A program made the translations under genes and the position numbers. The notes beneath the pieces were generated by a model that was not told the DNA's origin, searched no databases, and saw only the letters and a program-made list of their open reading frames with translations. DNA of 64,000 bases, from contig JADNRZ010000013.1 in NCBI GenBank assembly GCA_015501605.1, positions 558,001 to 622,000 of the forward strand, given 5' to 3'. Within the stretch, counting starts at the first letter, position 1; each line of letters begins with the position of its first letter. The stretch is from Panaeolus papilionaceus (taxonomy: Eukaryota; Basidiomycota; Agaricomycetes; Agaricales). Shown here piece after piece: positions 22,111 through 33,274 of this stretch.

Positions 22111-23632
22111 TCAATTCTTACCCCTACCGTCTTGTGAAGTCCCAGGGGCAGCGACACCAAGGACATAGTCGTCCAACATCCCACGAAAGGCCTCGCATTT
22201 CGCCTTGATATCATTGAAATGTAATGTAGGATCCTAAGAGTATAATAAACGTCAGTCGGCTTGTTGTAAGTCTATAAGGATTTGGATCGTACCAGCCATG
22301 CTTCCGTGTTGCGGGAACTCTCTAACACATCGACAAGGCGTTGTGCGTCAGTTTTGAGCTATGGTCAAAACGCAAGTGCTTAGCACAAAGGTTGGCCCCC
22401 GATATTCATTTGTCAATTTACGCACCAAATTCCAAATGGAAACAAAGCTCGGAAGATGTTTGTCGGTGATATCGAGAATGGCCTTCCTCAATGTCGTCAG
22501 TGTATTTTTATCTGTGCCTGTCATATAAAACCGTCATCAAGGTCCGTAACCACGATGTTTATGTTGTATACAAACGTACGATCTTGCCGCTTTTGACTAT
22601 ATATCTTATAAAATCCTGAAACAACGAACTAGACCGAAGATCAATACAAACGTATTTGAAGCGGACAACCAACGAATGACGTACCCCCAACACCGGGAAA
22701 AGGACGCATGTTTTCCATGATAAATATCCCAGCGCCAGCGTGACACCTGCGCCAGCTACGGCTCCTACGGCGGCCCCAGTGAATGCAGCGTAACAGCAGG
22801 CAGTTTCATCTGGGATGACTCTAAATGTGAAGTGCATGAGTGAGGATCTGAAACTCGGTGTAATGTGAGAGTGAGTAGACAAACAGCTTAAGTGTTGCGT
22901 TTATTGCGTCGATCTCCTCGTCAACAACACCTAAAAGTCTAGATGGAACGCTTGAACTCTTGGCTTCACTCTCATTTTCACCTTCGTTGCTTGTTAGTTC
23001 ACTAAATTTCGTCATGAAGTCGTTGAATTTCGAGATATAGCCATCGGCGGCGTTCCTGTGTTGTTCAGCATCCTAACGGAAAGCCTTTAGAGAAATATCA
23101 CAGAAACAATGGTTCAAGCCGAACTCACAGAAATAAAATTCTCTAAACAAATGCGCTTGTAGGCAAGAGAATGATTGCTTCCAAGAATAGGAACAATCTT
23201 TTCCACTAGTCCTGGGAAAATGTCAGGTCAATCCCATCACAATTGGGCGCCCAACGTGGACTGAGACCTACGATCAATTTGGCCGATGATTTTGTTGGCA
23301 AAAGTGATGGACTCCGTCTCCAGCTCCTTGAACTCCTATTCGGAAAGTTAATGCGAGTTTATACTGCGATGGCTACAGTGAGTTACCTTGTGCAACTCAT
23401 GCCAGGCTTTTCTGAGGTTTTCCTTTTGCCAAGTAGAATGCAGATTTTTTCTGTGAGGTATGACCTTGTCGACGCAGGATTCAACGGTATTGAAATCTTT
23501 GCTTGAATTATCGCTGATCTGAGTCCGATTTCGTAGTAGTTGCAGGATTTGGTCACGAATCGTTTGCTCAGTTGGTGATAAGGTCATCGACTTCTCCGGG
23601 TCGTGCTCCTCCGGTGTGGAAGGTAGATTCAT
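22111..23632 (-). CDS. Unknown helical protein A with glycine-rich hydrophobic hairpin
   Basis: Nine exons read in phase: 23632-23387, 23335-23272, 23211-23129, 23072-22885, 22820-22685, 22628-22580, 22517-22426, 22358-22293, 22233-22111, giving 348 aa. The first 200 residues are predicted helical and charged (KAWHELHKEFKELETESITF). Exon 5 encodes a long hydrophobic stretch with GxxxG spacing (AAVGAVAGAGVTLALGYL, then VLFPVLG), likely one or two membrane segments. The rest is again helical and ends near MLDDYVLGV. No signal peptide is seen. I do not recognise the family. The helix-hairpin-helix layout resembles alpha-helical pore-forming proteins in outline only. It is the divergent paralog of protein B at 24132, sharing FxxIWxxLKxDA, LDDYxLGx and at least three phase-0 intron positions. 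Confidence 0.8.
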
Positions 23633-24131
23633 AGTGTTGGAGGGCAGGACTGTAGCGATAGTAATAATGATATAACCCCAGAGAGTATTTGTATATGGTC
23701 GAGTGAAGAGAGCGGATGAGAGACAGGATCCCAGGTATATATGTACTAGAGCAAACTGCGGAAGGAGTGCGCATAAAACAGAGCCGCAGTGCCCCCAATC
23801 CCATATGTTAGGTGTTATATATGGGCTGCATTTCTCCCATACCATACCATTGTTTGGACTAGGACTCCCTAGAAGGTACGTCGAGCCAACAAGGTAAGAC
23901 CGGCACTTCCTGGCCAGGTGCATTCATTCGATCATGCCGAAGACCAATCTTTGAATATAGCTGCAACCAATTAAATGCTTGACCTTCGGAAGATGCAGAG
24001 ATTAACTCACCTCGTGGTGTATCAGCACCACAGAACATCGAGATGGTGGGAAGGCACGCACTGCTACATTTCACGCCGCGCAGCATAGGTGTGCCCTTCA
24101 ACTCTCCATTCCATATTACACCTCCCATCTA
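23633..24131. promoter_or_regulatory. Divergent intergenic region between helical genes A and B
   Basis: About 500 bp separate the two start codons, so both promoters lie here. A TATATA run near 23736-23742, about 105 bp upstream of gene A, could be its TATA element. No operator was identified. Confidence 0.5.
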
Positions 24132-25516
24132 ATGCTGGAATCACACTCTGATGCCCCTCCCGCATACGATAAACCCTCTGCTGCAGAGGGTATTTCTTTC
24201 GCCATGAATTGTGCGCTGGATGCTCAGCGTGACCTAGCTAAGGCTCGTAAAATTGCCAAACGGATGGATGAAATATTTTCCCTGAGAATACATGACCCCT
24301 TGAGAGACGCCGAAAATGTGAGGACCTTGTCTGTTTCAAATCCGCCCAAGATGATTCCTGATGCTCTGATAGAGATTTCGTTGTCTGCTCAGTGAAACGC
24401 GCACGCAAGCTAATCGTTTGTTCATGAAATTGGATCGTGAGTTGCGCATATGAACCATTTTGACCCTTTTTAATAGACCTACAGAATTTCTCAAAAAGAC
24501 AGTAACTATTATCGCAAAATCAGACAACTACGACGCCACAAGGCTATATCACCTCAGGTTAGCCGCTCGCCAGGTGCCTGACCTTGTGCATTGCATCAAC
24601 ACTTATTACGTGCACTGACGTGCATCACAAACTAGGTTGTGGAAGATATAGATTCAGAACACACAGACGACGTTTTTGATGAAGACGTGGACAAGTTGAC
24701 TGCAATTCTGCGCAGGTTAGCGTCTGTGACGTGCAATCTTGTGGATACGGAACCATTTCAAGGTCAAATGTGTTCTTCGATAGACCGATGTCCCCTAGCC
24801 CCCACTGACATTGCCTGTGAGATAGCCGTCCAACGTGAACACTTCGCTGCAATTTGCAGGAGCATCGTGTCGCCTCTTCGAACATTCAAGTTGTCTCTCT
24901 GGCGTCAGGGGGTTGGAGAGATAATTACACCATTTCGTCGAACTACTCCCATACTAAACTCGGCAACAGTTTCGATTCGCGACATCGAGGATACAGGCGA
25001 TGTAGAAGTTTCGGATATTTCCGATGTCGATGATTTTCACTCTGCTCGTTCTTCCCCATCACCGGCACAATCATTCGAAACACTTGAACTTGGGACCATA
25101 TCCAGACACCAATTAACGGACGCAAATTATCTGGAGCTTAAAAATGAGGCTGATAATCTGGTGACTGTGATCGATTCTATTGTCGAGGAACTCGAAAAGT
25201 GGAAGAGCGCGCTTCATGTCTTCGATACCATTTGGGGGAAGGTATCTATTCTCGACATAAATATCTGATTTTAACTACACTGGTGCTTATTTTGCATCTA
25301 ATTTCGCAGCTGAAAAGAGATGCAAGTGATCTGTGCGACTATATCACGGGCGATAGTCTAGAGGACCAAGTAAGCTTTTCTTATGTTGGGGATGCGACCA
25401 CGTTTAACCTTCCATTACGTTTTGCGCAGGAAATGGTCGCAATGACCCTCGATCAAGCGGGAGTATACCAGAGAATTATGGACAGATTAGACGATTATAC
25501 ATTAGGGTTGTCTTAA
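24132..25516 (+). CDS. Unknown helical protein B, paralog of A without the hairpin
   Basis: Exons 24132-24391, 24477-24573, 24636-25241, 25310-25369 and 25430-25516 join in phase to 369 aa. The N-terminal half is helical and charged (LAKARKIAKRMDEIF, TEFLKKTVTIIAKSDNYDAT). The middle is acidic and Ser-rich (DVEVSDISDVDDFHSARSS). The C-terminal part is helical, containing FDTIWGKLKRDASDLCDY and ending LDDYTLGLS. Gene A aligns to it over these last motifs, and three introns fall at equivalent places in phase 0: before VVEDI (A: before DAEQH), before LKRDAS (A: before LKTDAQ), and about 20 residues later. B lacks a membrane-length hydrophobic stretch and a signal peptide. The family is unknown to me. 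The pair could form one complex, but nothing in the sequence proves it. Confidence 0.78.
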
Positions 25517-25637
25517 AGTTGTTTAAAAAGCGGCTATATACATATGACAAACGAAAAAGTTGAAGGGAGGGCTCATATACTTAGTATCAGCATGTTGTTC
25601 ACTATTCCTATTTTTATACGCATCTGAATTGTCTCAG

Positions 25638-25752
25638 TCATCTTCCTCCTCTCCATCCAGTTCGACTCCATCTTTAACGTCGTCTGTTACGCTGGGGATC
25701 ACCGCATCAACTTTGGGTACAATGCTCTTGATATCCGCAAGGTCATCCTTTG
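25638..25752 (-). pseudogene. Possible acidic C-terminal gene fragment
   Basis: The minus strand reads DLADIKSIVPKVDAVIPSV followed by an acidic tail (DGEEEDD) and TGA at 25640-25638. The composition looks like a real protein end, but no upstream exon continues it, since GH6-related sequence starts at about 25755. Its family is not recognised. It could also be a chance frame. Confidence 0.25.
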
Positions 25753-25754
25753 TT

Positions 25755-26481
25755 ATCACAGAACATCGTCACCAACCTCAGCGTAGAAAAATGCGCAAAC
25801 CCCGCTGATGCATACAAGGAGAGCAGCGCATACACCATCGCCACGCTCCAATTCCCCAACGTCGCATTGTACATCGACGCCGCGATCGGGGGCTGACTAG
25901 GCTGGAACGATAACCTCGCTCTATCCGCGGCGCTCTTCGCCGAGGTCCTGAAGATGGCGCAGGCTATCCGCCCCGGCGCTAAAGTGCGCGGTCTCGCCAC
26001 GAATGTGTCCAACTACAACCAGTTTAACGCACCCGTGCACGAGAACATCACAGAGAGCGAGTGGAATCAGGCTTGGGACGAGAGTCGATACATTAATTTG
26101 CTGAAACCGCACCTCGAGGAGCGGGGATTCCCTGCGCGGTTTATTGTGGACCAGGGGAGGGCAGGGAGGGCGGGGATCAGGACGGAGTGGGGGCAGTGGT
26201 GTAATGTGCGGAATGCGGGCTTTGGGGTGAGGCCGACGACGGACCAGGGCGTGATTAGGAATGAGGCGGTGGATGCGTTGGTGTGGGTGAAGCCGGGGGG
26301 CGAGAGCGATGGGACGTCGGACGAGGGGGCGCAGAGGTTTGATGAGGTGTGTAGGAGTGCGGTTGCGCATGTGCCGGCGCCGGAGGCGGGGGCGTGGTTT
26401 AATGAGTATGTGGTTGGGTTGGTGAAGAATGCGAATCCGGAGTTGGAGCATAGTTGGTATCGAGGAGAGTTGAATAGTTAG
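25755..26481 (+). pseudogene. GH6 cellobiohydrolase, 5'-truncated pseudogene
   Basis: From about 25755 the plus strand encodes the middle and end of a GH6 enzyme closely matching the intact gene at 48540-49884: NIVTNLSVEKCANPADAYKE, FPNVALYIDAA, VSNYNQFNAPV, RPTTDQGV, ALVWVKPGGESDGTSDE and VAHVPAPEAGAWFNEYV. The signal peptide, the conserved RDC...S-GE motif with the catalytic acid, and the first LEPD signature are missing. A TGG to TGA change at 25894-25896 stops the frame in the conserved GGWLGW motif. The region 25954-26481 remains open and GC-rich, ending with extra residues (HSWYRGELNS) not in the intact copy. It cannot make an active cellulase. Confidence 0.85.
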
Positions 26482-27425
26482 TACAACGTGAATGGAGGAT
26501 ATGTTGAAGTTTCAAATTTATGTAAATTACAATTATATTCACCTTGAGATTTACATACTTGAGTACTAGCGCCCCAGCGCTCTAGCAGTGTAAGGCGCTT
26601 CACAGATTACATCCCTTTTTATCTGCCTTTGCCGTGTTTGCATACCTTAGCTATCAACCATCATGTATTCCAAAATTATGACAGTTCGTTCTGGTTGCTG
26701 TTCTCGCACACACGAATATAGCGAGGTCTCATTCATCTGCTCGCTCCTCAGTGTTTTCCCTATAGCCAAGGGTTTTCTAAACAGTAGCACCAAAAGCTTG
26801 CAGCTCGACATACTTCAAGAGTCGACCAGACGATGTCGAGTAGCTCAGTGGTTGAGGTTGATGTCAAGAGGTCAATTGCTCCCGATGATAAACGACGTCA
26901 TTGACTCGGAAAGTCCGAACTTGAACGTGAAGGTGAACATGCCTTCCTCCAGTCAAACATTTGATTTTCAACGTTGACTCTATCTGCACCCTTGATATTC
27001 ATGAAAACCTGAATCACATTTTCGGGAGATTCCTGGCTTTGCATGGCAACTAGGCAGAGTAACGCGGTGGCACGGGCACTGGCGGCGTCGATCGGTGTTA
27101 ACTCCTCCGTAGCTATTCCTGTCCGTACCCACACGCACACAGAGGATGGAATAACGACCCACTCAGAGACTCCGAATATGCAATGAAAGGTGCAGAAGGT
27201 ACACACGTGAATTGGAGAAGAATGGATGGGTGGTGTCAACGATGGAAGTTGTCAGCAACCTTCTTGTCTTCTGCCACTGTCGACGCCGTCTTTCAATTTA
27301 GGACTAGTGCGCTATCAAAAACTCTAAGCTAGCCAGGACGACATCTTTGATTTATATCTTGATTAACTCAGACTGAGCTTTCTCGCTTTCTTTCCTTCGT
27401 CCTTGACTCTGGGCTGACAGTCATC
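26482..27425. other. Intergenic
   Basis: Spacer between the GH6 pseudogene and the transporter gene. An isolated tRNA-like A-box word occurs at 26841-26851 (see rejected items). The right end must carry the transporter promoter. No gene is supported. Confidence 0.55.
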
Positions 27426-30400
27426 ATGTCCTCCTCTGAGCAATCTTCACAGAAGAAAGAGAAAGACCCAGAGAAACAGAGTCCACCAGCTAAACCACCC
27501 CCTCCTTCAGCATTACGCGCTCTCCTCTTTCGACCTCGCAGGACTTATAAAACCTGGATACGATGCTCTGTCGTTCTCGCTGTTACAGTCATATTGTTGG
27601 TGGATCCAAGGACGTCGAATGTGATGGGTCAAGCTGGGTTTTTCGCTGCGTATGTTCTCCTCTGTCATCCCTGAAAAGGTATTGATAACACTTTTTACAC
27701 AGAATCGTAGCAGTATTCCTCCCTCCTACATTCGCGTTATCTGTGTTCTTTATGGCAGCTTTCACCGTCCTCCTCGGCATGCTCATCGGTTGGGCATGGG
27801 CATCTGCCGCGATGGCATCTGCTCTGTCTGTACGAAGCCCGTCGTTGCTTGCACAGCAGCAGCAGCATCTGCAATCCTTGTTAGTTCTCTTGTTAACTTA
27901 TCAACATGCCTTCTCATATGTGGATTTGGTGTACAGGATAGATCCAACCTCGTCCACGCCCGTGCAATTGCAGATTCAACTTCATACATTTCACGGCATA
28001 TTTCTTGATCCACGGTACGATCCACTGTTTCTACTCCTCATCTCAAGAACTGAGCTTTGTCCAGCTCATCCGCCGTATATGGTGCATTCCTCTTCATAGG
28101 CACTTTCGCACTGGGGGTGTTAAGAGCATACATCCCCCGTTTCACGCTCATGAGTCTATTTGGGACAATCGTCATTGACGTCGTACGTCCACCCTTTTTT
28201 CCTTACCTGTCTCTGATTGTCATCTGATCATGTTCGTATTTAGATTGCTACTATCGGTCCACGTACGTGCATACGTCTACCCACTCAGCTTTCAACGACG
28301 CGTCTGACTTATTGGCACCCTTGTGCATTTTGATTTTTCTCTGACACCGACACCTGTCTGCGCGCATACATGTACACTGACACGCAGTCTTTCCCACTGC
28401 GCAATACACACTTGCCAAGTTGTTCCTCATACCCGTGACTTTCTACGTCGCGGTTGCGGTTGCGTCGTTGGTGGTCATCTTCCCGGAGAGTTTGAATCAT
28501 GTGTGGTTGTAAGTCCTTCACCTCATCTCTCTACTCCCAAAGAAACTGACAACACTTTTCGACATTTAGGACGTCTCTCCAAGACGATTTCATCACCGTA
28601 AGCTTCCTCCCTCCCCTCCTCATCCACCTATCTAACTCACCTTGCCACAATCCAGCCCACCCACGAACTCCTCACCCTCCTCACGCACTCCCTCGCCACC
28701 TCACCCTCCTCTCACCCCGAATGGCAGTCCATTACAGACCAAGGCAACGCCATCCGCACGCGTCTCGTCGGGGGCACAGAGAACCTCCTAGCCCAGATTG
28801 GGTTGATTGACCTTGATACGAGTGTCGGCAGGCTGGGACCGCAGGAGATTCGGAGGGTGTGTGGCGAGTTGAAGGGGTTTTTGATTAGGGCTGCGTGAGT
28901 CCCCTTTCTCTCTCTCTCTCTCTCGCGTTGTGAGGACGTAATGAAGCTGATTTGATGTGGATTTAGGGGCCTGCACTCGTTTCATACGTTTGTGAATGAC
29001 AAGAATAGGTTTGATGAAGAGGCGGAGAAGATGTTGGCAGAGGAGGCGAGGTGGGCGGGTGAGGTTGCGCAGAAGGAGGCGCGAAGAAATGCAAACGGGG
29101 CTTCAGCAGCGGTGTCTCCTGCTCAACCTAAAGCCAGCACAGACCCCAACGCACCGTGTCATCCCAACCTCCGCACCACCGACACATTCCATCGCTTGCG
29201 ATGCAAAATAGCCAAACGCGAACGCGCGCACGGGCACGACTTTGACTCGCTCCTACCCATTCTCAGCGAGTCCTCGCTCGCGTTACGCGAGGCATGCGAG
29301 GAGGGCCTGACGGCTTTCGCAGAATGGGTGGGGAGGGTGAACAGTAATAGATGGGCCGAGCTGTTCGTCTCTCTCCGGTCGATAAGCACGATGCATGACC
29401 CGGAGGGCGGGTGTCCGCGGCGGAGGAGGGAGAAGGAGGGGAGGTGTCGGGAGATGGAGGGGGTGGTGGGGAGGCTTGAGGAGAGGCTGAGGGAGTTTAG
29501 GACGGCGGAGAGGGAGAGGTTGGTTAGACCGTATGAGAGGTTTTTTGATAGGAGGACGAGGAGGATGATTGATGGGCATGAGGAGGGGGAGTTTACGTCT
29601 AGGTGTGTTTGTTATCTTATATATTTGAAGCATATGAACTAAACCCTACTCGAAGATCCTTATACATCTCCTTCGTATTCATAGACACACTCGACGCATT
29701 CTCCGAGTCTCTACTCAAAATGCTCCGAGTGGTCTTGAGCATCGATAAAGAGCGCCGAAGGGTGCGGGTGTGGTTCCCCGGTTGGACACTGTTGTCGCCG
29801 AAGAAATTAAAAGAACAGGTTGTGGGGCAGGGAGAAGGGGGCGAGAGAGGTAACAATCCGATGTCGATGGGGACGTGTAGGGATCCGACGACGTTTGCTG
29901 ATGATGGGAGTAGCGTGGATGTCAATAAAGGATCCTCGGGCGCTAATACCAATACCAGCACCAACAACGATGACGACGACGACCCCGCATTCACCTCTAA
30001 CGGCCTTGAATCCACCGACAAACCGCGCCTCAACCCCGACGCGTTCCCGCCTTCGACGCCATTCGGCAAATTCTGGGTATCCTTATGTGCGTTTTTGCGG
30101 TTCCTGAAGACCCCCGAGGGGATATTTGGGCTGAGGAATGGAGTTGTGAGTGTTGCGCTGTGGGTGCCGAGTGTGTGTAGTGCTAGTGCATGGGTGTATT
30201 ATGATCATAAGGGGTTGTGGGCGTTGATTATGGCGCAGGTGAGTGGGTGGTTTTTTGGTTTTTTTTCGGAGAGAGTGTGAGAGAGAGAGATGATGGGATG
30301 GGATAGGATGCTGATTGATCTATGCAGATGGCGTTGGCGGTGTATGCTGGGGACCAGATCGCCGGGTTTGTTATTCGCATGCTGGGCACGGTGATTGGAC

Positions 30401-32511
30401 TTGTGATTGGGATGGCGCTGTGGTATATGGGCGCTGGGAGGGGGAATGGGAATCCGTATGCGATTGTGGTCGTTACTGTGCGTTTATTTCTTTTTCTTTC
30501 CAGTTGAGATTCGTTGTTAATGGAGTGGATTGTGTTGTGTTGTGTCGCGTTGTGTCGCGTTGGATTGGACGTGCAGACGGTGTTTTTGTCCCCGTTCCTC
30601 TACATGCGGATTGTGGGCTCTCCTAGGTTTGCGGCGTTGTGGATTATGATTCCGCTTACGGGGGTGTTTGGTGCGTCCTTCTTTGCACGGGAGAGGTGCT
30701 AATTGCTAATGAAAATAAATTCAAACTTGGGGCTTGTACATAGTTGTGGGATACAGCTGGATCAACGCGAACATGTTTTTGATTTCGCACCCTGGGATTG
30801 GAGTGACGCTGGGATGGAGGAGGGCGTAAGTCCTTTACTTTACTTTTCTTGTTTTTGGGAGGAAGAGAAGGCTGATTTATGTACTATGGTTAGGTTATTG
30901 GTTATGATCGGGTTCACAGCTGCTGTACGTTCGACCTTCCCCTTCCCTCTTTCTCGCTCAAACCCAAACTAACACCCATCACACACAGTTCATTGTCATG
31001 TTCTTCCCCAACCCGCAATCATCCCGCGTCCTCGTGCGCAAAACTGCCTCATCCATCATCAGCGAGCTGGGCCGGATTCTGGCAGGTGAGATCGAGGCCT
31101 TCCTAGCGGAAGAAGCGAGGGCGCGCAGGGGGATTGACGAGAAGGTTGTGTTTATGAGTGAGTTGGAGGATGGGGATGAGAAGGTGACGATGAAGGAGCG
31201 GAGGGTGAGGAGGGTTGGGAGGAGGGTTGTTGAGGTGTCGGTGAGTTTTGAAGTTTTCCTTTTTTTTTGAGATTTGAGGTTTTGTGTTGGGTGTAGATCA
31301 TTGTGAGCTGATGCGTTTGGGTTTGGCTTTTTTTAGACCAAGTTGAGGGATGTTGCTCCGTCTTTGGAGACGGCGAAGTTTGAGCCTCAGTTATCGTGAG
31401 TTACCCGTTGTCTTTAAGGTGTGGATATGACTGATGTGATGTGATGATAGTGGGGTATGGCCACAGAATGAGTATAGGATGTTGTTGCAATTGCAGTGCG
31501 TACCTTTTGGTTTTATTTTTGAGGAAGCAGGGCTAACGACGACTCTTCCCAGAAATCGAACCCTGTCGTCTCTGGTTCTTCTAATCTCGTCCTTCGAAAA
31601 GCTGGACACGAAGCACTGTGGGATGTTGGTTCATCAGACGCCGTATCTGAATCCGAACTTCGTGCGTCAAATTACAATCATCATGTCCCAATCTTCATCC
31701 TCCTAACTAACCGTCAAAAAAACAATCGACAGATCGCCGATATATTTTCCACACTCTCCATTCTTTCAAGTTCACTGCAAACAGGAACTCCTCTCCCTCC
31801 GTACCTCCCAAAGTTGAGAGAAAGGCTGCTGTATCATGAACAGCGATCGGGGCATGGGGGGTTCAGGCCTTCGAGGCTGTTGAGGAATCCCGGGGCGGGG
31901 CCGTATTCTGTGATGGGTGGTGAGAAGGTGGATAGGGTGCAGACGGTTGGTGTTAGGGGGTTGTTGGAGGATGAGGAGTATGAAGAGAAGGAGTTGGAGA
32001 GTTTGGATGGGGATGGGGATATTCTTGATGATCTCGACGTTGGCGTTGATGGGGATGGGGATACTGATGTGAAGGGATCGACGACGCCGACGACGGCCGG
32101 CGCTACCACGACTGTGGGTGGAGACGATGATTCTCATAAGATTCGGCCGGAGAAGATTGATGGAGTTACGATGGGGTTGGATGAGATTACGCTTGATACG
32201 TTGTTGGATGAGCAGTTGCCTGCATATTCGACTGGTGTGTATATTTTTTGTTTTTTGAATCTGTTGGGTATCTTGGTTGAACGCGTATGGTTTTGTTTAG
32301 CGATTGTCGCGCTTTCGTCTATTATATTCGTGAGTTTTTGTCTTTCTTGCTTGTGGTGAGAATGTAGCTGATTTTTTAACAGCGAATTGATGCTATGACT
32401 GGTATCGTGAGGACGCTTTGTGGAGAGACGACGATACCTGGGTATGTTAACCTTCAGAGAGATTATTTCGATTGGGAGGAAAGGATGGTGGGTGGTAATG
32501 GGATGCGATAA
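27426..32511 (+). CDS. ArAE_2/BRE4-type multi-pass transporter
   Basis: A long multi-exon gene. Exon 1 is 27426-27649 and exon 2 starts at 27703; later exons follow with introns of about 50-90 bp to the stop at 32509-32511, for a protein of about 1,100 aa. Order of parts: cytosolic Pro/Lys-rich start; six N-terminal membrane segments (VMGQAGFFAAIVAVFLPPTF, MLIGWAWASAAMA, FIFPESLNHVW-like end); a large cytosolic loop at 28.6-30.1 kb (HELLTLLTHSLATSP to RDPTTFADD); a second set of membrane segments (VSVALWVPSVC, FVIRMLGTVIGLVIGMALWY, FLSPFLYMRIVGSPRF); and a cytosolic C-terminal domain (EAFLAEEARARRGIDEKVVF, LDEQLPAYST, GIVRTLCGETTIPGY). This is the PF10337/PF10334 layout of fungal aromatic-acid-exporter-like proteins; the substrate is unknown. 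I did not verify every splice site. Its decayed copy lies at 7.8-11.6 kb. Confidence 0.82.
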
Positions 32512-32719
32512 GTAAAGGGGGATGGATATGTGATTTCAAATAGAATTTTATATGATATTGTAGCTTGTTGTGTTTTGTAATATGCTTTTGATAATACTTT
32601 GAATATTTGCAATGAACATGAGTGCAGGGACTAAGATAGGGATAGATGATGTCCTATTGTCGGGAAACTGCAGTTAAACTAAATGCAAGCCCACCATCCG
32701 ACCATCGCACAATGAGTAA

Positions 32720-33030
32720 CGAATTACTGATCACGAAGACTCACGCAGGTGGAAACTGGGTTGAGAGAAGCATATTTCTCCCGAGTCTTCGAATAGTATT
32801 CTCCCTGATGCTTTTTAGTGAATCAATATCGCCGAGAGTTCGAAGCCCTCTTGGTGTGTCTTGGACTTTCCCAATCGAAATTTGGCTTATATGACCTGCA
32901 ACAGGAGCACCAACCCCTCGAAGTACCGGGGGCGGTATGTCGATACCTTGCACAGAAGGGAAAGAATGTAGAATTAGAGAAATCATTGAGGGGGAGGAGA
33001 GAAAAAAAGGTGAAAGAGTTGGTTTAGTGG
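32720..33030 (+). pseudogene. Relic of the coiled-coil gene, copy 2
   Basis: The sequence matches the coiled-coil gene at 5789-6643: the exon-2 acceptor region at about 32745-32800 (GGTGGAAACTGGGTTGAGAG...), then after a gap the block encoding YRREFEALLVCLGL and QQEHQPLEVP...YLAQKGKNVELEKSL. Exon 1 and the last exon are missing, the middle has a deletion near 32818, and the frame ends at 33025-33027. It lies just beyond the 3' end of F-box paralog 3, the same convergent position as the fuller copy beside paralog 2. Confidence 0.65.
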
Positions 33031-33274
33031 TAAGGTGAGATACTAGTAGATCGATGAATATTTGGAGTGGTAGGCACAAAAACTTTCGCGGCGCTGTATA
33101 GAAAAAATAGGGAATTGTTCGTTTGATGAGCCGCTTTTCCCTCCTCGGATGCTCGATGCACAAATGTGATGACACAACCATCTTCAACCGAACTCGATGT
33201 GAATCACGCATACAAAAAGTACTGCATTACTCCACCAAAACACTTGCAGGCTGTCTACATAATACACTCAGAAC

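Noticed and set aside
24380..24640. Apparent stop and frame break near the start of helical gene B
   Set aside because: Introns 24392-24476 and 24574-24635 give a fully open, phase-consistent reading (TEFLKK...LAARQ|VVED).
26831..26900. tRNA-like sequence with an A-box match TAGCTCAGTGG
   Set aside because: A 7-base acceptor-like pairing can be drawn, but no good B-box follows, and the D-arm, anticodon arm and acceptor cannot be placed together.
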